Shown here: in pieces, positions 57,327 through 64,000 of the stretch
Position numbering within the stretch: the stretch's first letter is position 1
Layout of the letters: each line of letters begins with the position of its first letter
NCBI RefSeq assembly: GCF_030581005.1
Contig: NZ_JAUQSX010000014.1
Location: 1 to 64,000, forward strand
DNA from: Hymenobacter mellowenesis
GTDB taxonomy: Bacteria; Bacteroidota; Bacteroidia; Cytophagales; Hymenobacteraceae
Direction: 5' to 3'
DNA: 64,000 bases
Notes under the pieces: generated by a model
Seen by the model: only the letters and a program-made list of their open reading frames with translations
Databases searched by the model: none
What the model was told of the DNA's origin: nothing
Program-made: the position numbers and the translations under genes

Positions 57327-57418
57327 CGGTCATGCTGAGCGCAGCCGAAGCATCTCTACCGCAATAGTAAATGAATACTTGCGCGGTAGAGATGCTTCGG
57401 CTGCGCTCAGCATGACCG
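57327..57418. repeat. Long hairpin repeat, host family
   Basis: CGGTCATGCTGAGCGCAGCC and GAAGCATCTCTACCGC return as GCGGTAGAGATGCTTC and GGCTGCGCTCAGCATGACCG. It separates leuB from the OYE-type gene. Confidence 0.85.
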
Positions 57419-57510
57419 TTTTTTACATCTGCTTCACCACAGCAGCCCATAACCCCGAAGGCCGAAACCCGGTTAAGGCATCTTGCTTCCTGACTTTACT
57501 TTTTGCCTTT

Positions 57511-58605
57511 ATGATAAAGCTCTTTGAACCCCTGGCCCTGCGCGGCGTCACGCTGAAAAACCGCATTGTGGTATCGCCCATGTGCCAGTACAGCGCCGAA
57601 GACGGCTTTGCCAACGACTGGCACCTCGTGCACCTAGGCAGCCGGGCCGTGGGCGGGGCCGCCCTCATCATTCAGGAGGCCACGGCCGTATCGCCGGAGG
57701 GCCGTATCAGCCCCGAAGACCTCGGCATCTGGAAGGATGAGCAGGTGCCCATGCTGCGGCGCATCAACGAGTTCATCATGGCGCAGGGCAGCGTGCCCGG
57801 CGTGCAGCTGGCCCACGCCGGCCGCAAAGCCAGCACCTACGCCCCCTGGCGCGGCGCCGGCACCGTGCCCGAAACCGAAGGCGGCTGGCCGGTGGTGGGC
57901 CCTGGCACCGAAGCGTTTGCCGATAACTACCCCCAGCCGCTAGCCCTCGACAACGCCGGCATTCAGAAAGTCATTGCCGACTTCCGGGCAGCTGCCCAGC
58001 GGGCGTTGGATGCGGGCTTTCAGATGATTGAGCTGCACGCGGCGCACGGCTACCTGCTGCACCAGTTTCTGTCGCCGCTGAGCAACCACCGCACCGACGC
58101 GTACGGCGGCAGCTTTGAAAACCGTAGCCGCCTGCTGCTGGAAGTGGTGGCTGCCACCCGCGAAGCATGGCCCGAAAACCTGCCGCTCTTCGTGCGGATT
58201 TCGGCCACCGACTGGACCGAAGGCGGCTGGACCGCCGACGACGCCGTGCAGCTCTCGGCCGTACTCAAAACCCGCGGCGTCGATTTGATTGACTGCTCCA
58301 CGGGTGGCAACGTGCCCAAATCCTCAATCCCCGTGGGCCCCGGCTACCAGGTGCAATTTGCCGAGCGCATCAAGGCCGAAGCGGGTATTCGCACCGGCGC
58401 GGTGGGCCTCATTACCAGCCCGGTCGAGGCCGAATCCATCCTCGCCAACGGCCAGGCCGACCTGGTGCTGCTGGCCCGCGAGTTTCTGCGTGAGCCCTAC
58501 TTCCCGCTCTTCGCGGCGCACGATTTGGGCGCCGAAATGGAATGGCCGGCGCAGTATGAGCGGGCCAAGCCGCGCGTGCACAAGGAGGCCGCCGGCCAGC
58601 GGTAA
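57511..58605 (+). CDS. OYE-family NADPH:flavin oxidoreductase (YqjM-like)
   Basis: This protein has 364 residues from ATG 57511 (the upstream in-frame extension is the repeat). The TIM barrel binds FMN. It shows VVSPMCQYSAEDG, where the Cys is the YqjM-type redox-tuning residue, and the H-A-A-H pair in ELHAAHGYLLHQFLSP. It also has NHRTDAYGGSFENRSRLLLE and the C-terminal LLAREFLREPYFPL. It reduces activated C=C bonds; the natural substrate is unknown. Confidence 0.92.
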   Translation: MIKLFEPLALRGVTLKNRIVVSPMCQYSAEDGFANDWHLVHLGSRAVGGAALIIQEATAVSPEGRISPEDLGIWKDEQVPMLRRINEFIMAQGSVPGVQLAHAGRKASTYAPWRGAGTVPETEGGWPVVGPGTEAFADNYPQPLALDNAGIQKVIADFRAAAQRALDAGFQMIELHAAHGYLLHQFLSPLSNHRTDAYGGSFENRSRLLLEVVAATREAWPENLPLFVRISATDWTEGGWTADDAVQLSAVLKTRGVDLIDCSTGGNVPKSSIPVGPGYQVQFAERIKAEAGIRTGAVGLITSPVEAESILANGQADLVLLAREFLREPYFPLFAAHDLGAEMEWPAQYERAKPRVHKEAAGQR

Positions 58606-58620
58606 TCCATTGCCAAACAG

Positions 58621-58654
58621 ACCGTCATGTCGAGCGCAGCCGAGACATGACGGT
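58621..58654. repeat. Short hairpin of the host repeat family
   Basis: ACCGTCATGTC and GACATGACGGT enclose GAGCGCAGCC. It is a reduced form of the longer hairpins and lies between convergent genes, so it may terminate both. Confidence 0.7.
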
Positions 58655-58676
58655 CTATTACTCCTCGTTCCTTAAT

Positions 58677-59198
58677 TCAGCAAAGCGTCCGCACCCATTT
58701 GGCCGTCACCAGCAGCTGGCCCAGGTGGCGCGTGGTGTGCTCGGCCGCGTGCACCAGCAGCCCCAAATGCGTGGACGGCACCTGCGCCCGGCCCACGGTG
58801 CGCACCTCGGTCAGGCTGGCTTCGTTGGTAGCTTTTAGCTGATTGATAGCCGTATCAACCCGGTCGCTGAAGCGCTGCACAAGTTTCGTCACGGTTTCCG
58901 GCTCAATGGAGAGCGGCGGATTTTCAGCGTGAAAATCAACGAACTGCTGTTCAGACAAGGTTTCCTGGCGGGCGTAGGTCAGTAGGCGGTCGAGCACGCC
59001 GGCGAGGTGCTGCAGGTGGAAGCCCACGGAGGCCACGCCGGCCGGCCGCTCGTTGAGCAGCGCGGACGGGAAATCAGCCATGGCGGTGTTCAGTTCGTCG
59101 CGGGCTTGCAGCAGGGCGTGGGCCACGGGCTGGAGCAGCGGCGGTACCCCGGCTATGGGGCCGCGCAGCCAGACTTCGAGGGGAGCGGGAGATGTCAT
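58677..59198 (-). CDS. DinB-family protein
   Basis: This 173-residue four-helix protein has VGFHLQHLAGVLDRLL (about 58-73) and VHAAEHTTRHLGQLL (about 150-164), the spaced histidines that bind a divalent metal in DinB/YfiT-like proteins. Some members are thiol-dependent transferases; others are of unknown role. The substrate cannot be inferred. Confidence 0.85.
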   Translation of the reverse strand: MTSPAPLEVWLRGPIAGVPPLLQPVAHALLQARDELNTAMADFPSALLNERPAGVASVGFHLQHLAGVLDRLLTYARQETLSEQQFVDFHAENPPLSIEPETVTKLVQRFSDRVDTAINQLKATNEASLTEVRTVGRAQVPSTHLGLLVHAAEHTTRHLGQLLVTAKWVRTLC

Positions 59199-59221
59199 GA
59201 GAGGGAATCTTTGGTAGTCGA

Positions 59222-59317
59222 AAGAACGTCATGCAGAGCGCAGCGAAGCATCTCGCATGAAGTCAGTAATTAGTTGAAGCACGCGAGATGCTTCGCTGCG
59301 CTCAGCATGACGTTCTT
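59222..59317. repeat. Long hairpin repeat, host family
   Basis: AAGAACGTCATGCAGAGCGC and AGCGAAGCATCTCGC are mirrored by GCGAGATGCTTCGCT and GCGCTCAGCATGACGTTCTT. It lies between dinB-like and lysA. Confidence 0.85.
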
Positions 59318-59354
59318 CTTAGGGCGTCAAATTATCAACGGCACTCGTAAGCCG

Positions 59355-59362
59355 TACTTTTG
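59355..59362 (+). promoter_or_regulatory. -7 box of lysA
   Basis: TACTTTTG matches TAnnTTTG and ends 5 bases before ATG 59368. A start site at the usual distance would make the lysA message leaderless or nearly so. No -33 TTG is obvious. Confidence 0.5.
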
Positions 59363-59367
59363 TAATT

Positions 59368-60597
59368 ATGTCAGGTATTAACGATGCGCTGCGCGCTGCC
59401 GCCGACCAGTTCGGCACCCCTCTATACGTTTATAATTCGGCGACCATCACGCGCCAATACGAGAAGCTGACCACGGCTTTTTCGGGCCATAAAACGCGCT
59501 TTTTCTACGCCTGCAAGGCGCTGAGCAACGTGGCCATTCTGCGCCACATCCACGGCCTGGGCTCGGGGCTCGACTGCGTGAGCATCAACGAGGTGCGGCT
59601 GGGCCTGCATGTGGGCTTCGCGCCCGACGATATTTTGTTCACGCCCAACTCGGTGACGTTTGAGGAGCTGGTGGAAGCCAAGAACTTGGGCGTCAACCTC
59701 AACATCGACAATATTTCGCTCCTGGAGCGGTTCGGGGCCACGTTTGGCGGCTCCTACCCGGTGTGCGTGCGCCTGAACCCGCACATTGAAGCCGGCGGCA
59801 ATTACAAGATTCAAACCGGCCACATCGACTCTAAATTCGGCATCAGCATTCACCAGATGCGCCACCTGGAGCGCGTGGTGAAGGGCACCGGCCTGCACGT
59901 GCGCGGCCTGCACATGCACACGGGCTCCGAAATCAAGGACGTAGGCGTGTTCATGCGCGCGCTGGAAATCCTGTTCGACGCGGCCACGCGCTTCCCGGAC
60001 CTGGAGTTTCTGGATTTGGGCTCGGGCTTCAAAGTGCCCTACAAGCCCGGCGACCCCGAAACCGACGTGAACGCGCTGGGCGAACAGGTGGCGGCGGCTT
60101 TCAAAAGCTTTGAGAAAGAATACGGCCGCGCGCTGGAATGCTGGTTCGAGCCGGGCAAGTATCTGGTGAGCGAAAGCGGCTACCTGCTGGTGAACGTGGC
60201 GGTGGTGAAGCAAACCACGGCTACCGTGTTTGCGGGCGTCAATTCGGGCTTCAACCACCTGATTCGGCCCATGTTCTACGACAGCTACCACCACATCAGC
60301 AACCTGACCAACCCCAAGGGCGCCGAGCGGCTCTACACCGTGGTGGGCAACATCTGCGAGACGGACACCTTCGCCTGGGACCGGCTGCTGCCCGAAATCC
60401 ACGAAAACGACCTGCTGGCCTTCCACAACGCCGGCGCCTACGGCTTCGAGATGAGCAGCAGCTTCAACTCGCGCACCCGCCCGGCCGAAGTGCTGCTCGA
60501 CGAGAGCGGCGAGTTGCGCCTCATCCGCAAGCGCCAAACGTTTGAGGACCTGCTGGCGGGCCAGGTTGATACTGTGGCCGAGGCGAAGGTGGGCTAA
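59368..60597 (+). CDS. lysA: Diaminopimelate decarboxylase
   Basis: This 409-residue fold-type III PLP enzyme has the PLP lysine in RFFYACKALSN (about 45-55), the loops GSGLDCVSINEV and LHMHTGSEIKD, LDLGSGFKVPY, WFEPGKYLVSESGYLL and the C-terminal FHNAGAYGFEMSSSFNSR. It converts meso-diaminopimelate to lysine, and its length fits LysA. Carboxynorspermidine decarboxylase-like relatives are less likely because of the GSGF and EPGK context. Confidence 0.9.
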   Translation: MSGINDALRAAADQFGTPLYVYNSATITRQYEKLTTAFSGHKTRFFYACKALSNVAILRHIHGLGSGLDCVSINEVRLGLHVGFAPDDILFTPNSVTFEELVEAKNLGVNLNIDNISLLERFGATFGGSYPVCVRLNPHIEAGGNYKIQTGHIDSKFGISIHQMRHLERVVKGTGLHVRGLHMHTGSEIKDVGVFMRALEILFDAATRFPDLEFLDLGSGFKVPYKPGDPETDVNALGEQVAAAFKSFEKEYGRALECWFEPGKYLVSESGYLLVNVAVVKQTTATVFAGVNSGFNHLIRPMFYDSYHHISNLTNPKGAERLYTVVGNICETDTFAWDRLLPEIHENDLLAFHNAGAYGFEMSSSFNSRTRPAEVLLDESGELRLIRKRQTFEDLLAGQVDTVAEAKVG

Positions 60598-60605
60598 GCG
60601 GCGTG

Positions 60606-60980
60606 CTACTTGGGGCGCCGCATGAGGTAGCCAGTTTGCGCATCCGTATAGCCCGAGCCTGAGGCTACTTTCGAGATAATGCTGTTGAATCCGACGCACT
60701 CCCACCCTTGACTGCTCAGGTAGTTGAGGGCTGCTATGACCGATTTCAGCTTGCCAATGGCGGTGCTGGCCTGCTGCATTTCGGAATTGGGAGTGCCGTC
60801 TTTGGCCTGCTGCCCATAATCCAGTTCCATTCCGCTGCCAGCAGAGGAAAAATGCTCGCCCCGTACTATCAGCATGCAATGCTCATATTGAATGGCTGCT
60901 ACACGAGCCGGAGCCGCTTGGGCAAAAGCGGAAAAAGAAGCAACCAGCAACAGCACCGAGAAGCCAAGGATTTTGCGCAT
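60606..60980 (-). CDS. Small secreted hypothetical protein
   Basis: This 124-residue protein has a signal peptide (FSVLLLVASFSAFAQAAPA). The mature part has two separated cysteines (EHCMLIV and GWECVGFNS), which may form a disulfide, and ends TGYLMRRPK. It resembles small exported Bacteroidota proteins that share an NYLSSQGWECV-type motif. The function is unknown. Confidence 0.75.
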   Translation of the reverse strand: MRKILGFSVLLLVASFSAFAQAAPARVAAIQYEHCMLIVRGEHFSSAGSGMELDYGQQAKDGTPNSEMQQASTAIGKLKSVIAALNYLSSQGWECVGFNSIISKVASGSGYTDAQTGYLMRRPK

Positions 60981-61052
60981 AACGAACAGGAAAGAGATTT
61001 CCCAAAACTACGCGCCGGTTCCCAAATCCAGCCTCTTCGGTCGGCCCCTTCC

Positions 61053-61481
61053 TCAGCCCTGGTTTCCCCCCGGGGCTACCAGCCAGGCTAGCGCCTCCGC
61101 TTCCGACTCGAAGGTGCGGTAGGTGTGCGGCAAGTCGCGCGTGGCCATCACGAACTGCGTGGTGGCTAGGCGGGCAAATACATTGTGTGCCACCAGGATA
61201 GCGCCGTGGCGGTAGCCGTGCTCGTTCACGGCGCGGGGCAGCCACTGGTTGGTCATCCAGTCCTGCTCGGTGGGGTTGAAGGGGGCCATGTCGCGCTGGT
61301 CGACCAGCATGCGGCTCCAGCGGTGGCGGCTCAGGGCCTGGGCGGCGTGCGTGAGCAGGGCCCGAAACTGCACGGCTTCGCGCGGGCCGGCGTGGTACAC
61401 CAGCCGCACGTAGCCCTCCGGCTCTTCCCAGATGCGTCCGTGGCTGTTTTCGAAATAAAGGGAACGGGACAAAGGGGGCAT
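61053..61481 (-). CDS. STAS/SpoIIAA-like-fold hypothetical protein
   Basis: This protein has 142 residues from ATG 61481 (the longer reading adds low-quality sequence). SRMLVDQRDMAPFNPTEQDW, LPRAVNEHGYRHGAILVAH and EAEALAWLV align in order with the protein at 36190-36621, so both belong to one small family in this genome. The function is unknown. Confidence 0.68.
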   Translation of the reverse strand: MPPLSRSLYFENSHGRIWEEPEGYVRLVYHAGPREAVQFRALLTHAAQALSRHRWSRMLVDQRDMAPFNPTEQDWMTNQWLPRAVNEHGYRHGAILVAHNVFARLATTQFVMATRDLPHTYRTFESEAEALAWLVAPGGNQG

Positions 61482-61626
61482 CAATACCGAATGAGCAAGC
61501 AAAAAAACAGCCGCTCGCGCATTGGCGCGGGCGGCTGCTGGCTTCAACCGACAAACCCCGGTGGAGGTTACTTTCCGGTTCACTTTTCGACGGAATGCCC
61601 GGTTCGGGCCCCGAAACGGCCGTGAC

Positions 61627-62967
61627 CTAGGCTTCTTCGTCCGTCGGTGCTTCGCCCCGGAAGGCGTCGAGTTTGGCCACTGCCGGCAGCTTCACCGGCT
61701 TGTTTTCGCGAGCCGACTGGTAGATGGCTTCCATGATGCGCTGGTCCTGCAGGCCCTCTTCTCCGGGCGTGTAGGGCGTTTTGTTCTGGCGCACGCACTC
61801 GGCCATGTGGTCCATTTCGAGGGCAAACTGGTTTTTCATGGGGTCGTTGGGCGTTTCCTTCAGCTGCTTGCCGTTGGGGGCATGCACCCGCTCCTGACGC
61901 AGCCCATGATACGGAAAAGCGGGGTCCATCTTGATGCTGCCGGTTTCGGCGTGCACCGTGTAAGCCTTGCTGTTGAAAGTGCCGTAGCCGGTGGTGCATT
62001 GCGAAATAACGCCGCTCGGGAAGCGCAGCGTAAACGTCACGTTCTCTTCCACTTCCTTGAAGCGCGCGTCGCTCGGGGTGCTGTAAATCTGGGCCGATAC
62101 TTCGGTCGGCTCCTCGCCCAGCAGAAAGCGGGTGGTATTCAGGCAGTACAGGCCGATATCGGGCAGGGCACCGCCGCCGGCCAGGGCTTTTTTGTGGCGC
62201 CACTGCTGGTCGTGGGCCTGGTTCTGGCAGTTCACCATTTGCAGCAGCTTGGTGGCGCCGTAGGTTTTGTCGCGCACCAGCTTCATGGCCGCGCGGTTTA
62301 GCGGCTCGTACTGAATGCGGTAGGCAATCATGAGCTTTTTGCCGGCTTTTTTGCAGGCCGCAATCATTTCCTCGCACTCCTTGGCGGTGTTGGCCATGGG
62401 CTTTTCGCAGAGAATGTGCTTGCCGGCCTTGGCGCCGCGCAGGGTGAATTCGTGGTGCATGGAGTTGGGCAGCACGATGTAAATCACCTCCACCTCGGGG
62501 TTGTCCTTGAGCTGGTCGTAGGTCTGGTAGGAGTAGCAGCTGCTGGGCTTGATGCCGTACTGCTGGGCCACTTTGCGCATTTTCTCGGGGTCGCCGCTCA
62601 CCAGGGCCACGGCCTTGGCGTGCTTGCACTGGCCGAAGGCGGGCAGAATCTCGTTCAGCGTGAGGTGGCCCAGGCCCACCAGGGCGTAGCCCACGCGCCG
62701 CTCGGGCGCGTCGGGGTTAAAGGGGTCGGCGCCCTTGGGGTCGGTGTCAGCTTCGAGGGGCGGCAGCTTGATGTCGAGCGGGCCGGTGGCAGGCGGCAGG
62801 GCGGCGTCGGGAGCGGCAGCTTTGGCAGCGGCGAGGGGCAGCGCGCCGGCCACGCCCACGGCCAGCAGCCCGCGCCCGGCGTGGTTGATGAACTGACGGC
62901 GCGACTCGTCGTGGCGCGGCTCTAGGTCGGTGATTTCGGGAGCGGCAGCGGAAGATTCCTGGAACAT
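61627..62967 (-). CDS. Tat-exported Gfo/Idh/MocA-family oxidoreductase
   Basis: This protein has 446 residues from ATG 62967. A twin-arginine signal (ESRRQFINHAGRGLLAVGVA) is followed by a Pro-rich linker. A Rossmann domain (YALVGLGHLTLNEILPAFG) and the hallmark HILCEKPMANT come next. The C-terminal domain contains GGGALPDIGLYCLNTTRFLL. It would act on sugars in the periplasm with a bound NAD(P), as in glucose-fructose oxidoreductase-like enzymes. Confidence 0.9.
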   Translation of the reverse strand: MFQESSAAAPEITDLEPRHDESRRQFINHAGRGLLAVGVAGALPLAAAKAAAPDAALPPATGPLDIKLPPLEADTDPKGADPFNPDAPERRVGYALVGLGHLTLNEILPAFGQCKHAKAVALVSGDPEKMRKVAQQYGIKPSSCYSYQTYDQLKDNPEVEVIYIVLPNSMHHEFTLRGAKAGKHILCEKPMANTAKECEEMIAACKKAGKKLMIAYRIQYEPLNRAAMKLVRDKTYGATKLLQMVNCQNQAHDQQWRHKKALAGGGALPDIGLYCLNTTRFLLGEEPTEVSAQIYSTPSDARFKEVEENVTFTLRFPSGVISQCTTGYGTFNSKAYTVHAETGSIKMDPAFPYHGLRQERVHAPNGKQLKETPNDPMKNQFALEMDHMAECVRQNKTPYTPGEEGLQDQRIMEAIYQSARENKPVKLPAVAKLDAFRGEAPTDEEA

Positions 62968-63165
62968 TGAACTGAATTGTGGCAAGGTGGATTGGGAGGC
63001 AACTACCGGGCTTACGTGCCCAGCCCGCCTGTTAGTTGCCGGGGCGGACGGTACGGTTAAGCTTACTCGTAATCCGGCCATCGGCCACTTCCGCTTTCGG
63101 CCTCAACTGCCGAATCCCCAGTACATTTACAGCCCCGCATTGGGAATCTTTTGATTTTTTCTTTT

Positions 63166-64000
63166 ATGACGCAGGTTTTTACCCGCTCGTTTTTCGTGGC
63201 TCTCGGCGCGCTGCTGGCCACCAGCCAGGCGCCTGCCTGGGCCCAAACCGCCACGGTCACGCCCATCGGCACCATCCAAACCAGCGGCGCGCTGGCCACG
63301 GCGGGCACCTACACCATTGAGGCCGTGGTGACGGGCGTGTACGCGGGCCTGAGCCCGGCCGGCTTCTACGTGCAGAACGACGCCGCCGGTGCCGACGGTG
63401 ACCCGGCTACTTCCGACGCCCTGTTTGTGGTGCAAACCAACCCCACGGTGGCCGTCGGCAGCAAGCTCCGCATCACCGGCGCGGTACAGGAAATTGCCAG
63501 CACGCCGTCCTTCAACCAGGCTGTGCTCACTAGCCCCGTCATCACGGTGCTGGCGGCCAGCAGCGCGCTCCCGACCTTCACTATTCTCAACAACGCCACC
63601 TTTTCCAGCCTCGACGCCGAGCAGTATGAAGGCATGCGGGTGCAGTTTTCGGCGCCCGTGACGGTGGCCGACGTGGCGGCCGTGAAGTCGCGCGGCGAAC
63701 TCACCATCTCGACCCAGGGCCTGGTGTACCAGCCCACGCAGTTCGTGGACCCAAACGACGACCCGGCCAGCGGCACCAGCAGTACCGGCACCACCAACGT
63801 GCCCGCCGTGAACGCCTACCAGGCCGCCAACACGGCCAAGTCATTGGTGCTCGACGACGGCCGCGCCGCCACCAACCCCACGCCCATCCCCTACCTCGAC
63901 GCCGCCACCGGCACCGTGCGCGTGGGCAGCACCGTGGCGCAGTTGCGCGGCATCATGGGCTACGGCAGCAGCAAGTGGCGCATCCAGCCGCTGGCCGGCA
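63166..64000 (+). CDS. Extracellular nuclease, ExeM/NucH-like, 5' part only
   Basis: The ORF opens at ATG 63166 and runs off the window; 278 codons are visible. It has a signal peptide (FFVALGALLATSQAPAWAQ) and a YhcR-type OB-fold region (GTYTIEAVVTGVYAGLSPAG, then GFYVQNDAAGADGDPATSDA, later YEGMRVQFSAPVTV and VGSTVAQLRGIMGYGSSKW). In ExeM/NucH-type proteins this is followed by an endonuclease/exonuclease/phosphatase domain, which would lie outside the window. Confidence 0.78.
   Translation, partial: MTQVFTRSFFVALGALLATSQAPAWAQTATVTPIGTIQTSGALATAGTYTIEAVVTGVYAGLSPAGFYVQNDAAGADGDPATSDALFVVQTNPTVAVGSKLRITGAVQEIASTPSFNQAVLTSPVITVLAASSALPTFTILNNATFSSLDAEQYEGMRVQFSAPVTVADVAAVKSRGELTISTQGLVYQPTQFVDPNDDPASGTSSTGTTNVPAVNAYQAANTAKSLVLDDGRAATNPTPIPYLDAATGTVRVGSTVAQLRGIMGYGSSKWRIQPLAG

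Noticed and set aside
59422..60879. Leftward ORF of 485 codons opposite lysA
   Set aside because: It lacks any recognisable motif and mirrors the codon bias of lysA on the other strand.

Overview
The window reads as a chromosome segment of a GC-rich Bacteroidota bacterium, most likely Hymenobacter or a close relative. The evidence is TAnnTTTG-type -7 promoter boxes, a C-terminal type IX secretion (T9SS) sorting domain, short leuA, the pheA / aminotransferase / tyrA / DAHP synthase-chorismate mutase gene order, and many long hairpin repeats in the spacers. The genus is inferred; no 16S rRNA gene is present.

Positions 1 to about 34,260 are prophage and cargo. Two tail and adaptor blocks (3.6-11.1 kb and 22.0-24.6 kb) and a head, portal and lysis block (25.4-34.1 kb) all read rightward. 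The right end abuts an initiator tRNA-fMet gene (34,264-34,336), a plausible attachment site. No terminase, integrase or replication gene is visible, so the prophage probably continues left of position 1 or is incomplete. A 36-bp element recurs just before three structural genes (3579, tape measure, protease) and looks like a phage-specific late promoter or expression signal. Between the tail blocks lies cargo: an AT-rich ATPase/TOPRIM-like gene and a NACHT NTPase gene (both probable anti-phage defence), a leftward cluster of small unknown genes, and a cassette bounded by 81-bp inverted repeats. That cassette repeats a module also found at 1.75-3.34 kb: promoter, hairpin-rich leader, two small related proteins and a GIY-YIG nuclease. 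A small hydrophobic peptide gene with an opposing transcript (20.95-21.3 kb) resembles a type I toxin-antitoxin locus. The lysis end holds a holin-like protein, an exported CHAP-like endolysin and two overlapping lipoproteins, one with unimolecular-spanin architecture.

Positions 34.3-64 kb are host genes: an MFS transporter, a BlaI/BlaR1-type pair with two operator dyads, a secreted thioredoxin-like protein, an M13 peptidase and a T9SS cargo protein. A leftward operon for phenylalanine and tyrosine synthesis follows, then a rightward leuA-leuC-leuD-leuB cluster, an OYE-type oxidoreductase, DinB, lysA, a Tat-exported Gfo/Idh/MocA protein and the start of an extracellular nuclease.

The strongest new observation is upstream of pheA. 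Two tiny ORFs rich in Phe and Tyr codons are each followed by an intrinsic terminator and an alternative pairing segment. This is a tandem transcription attenuator whose codons match the pathway products.
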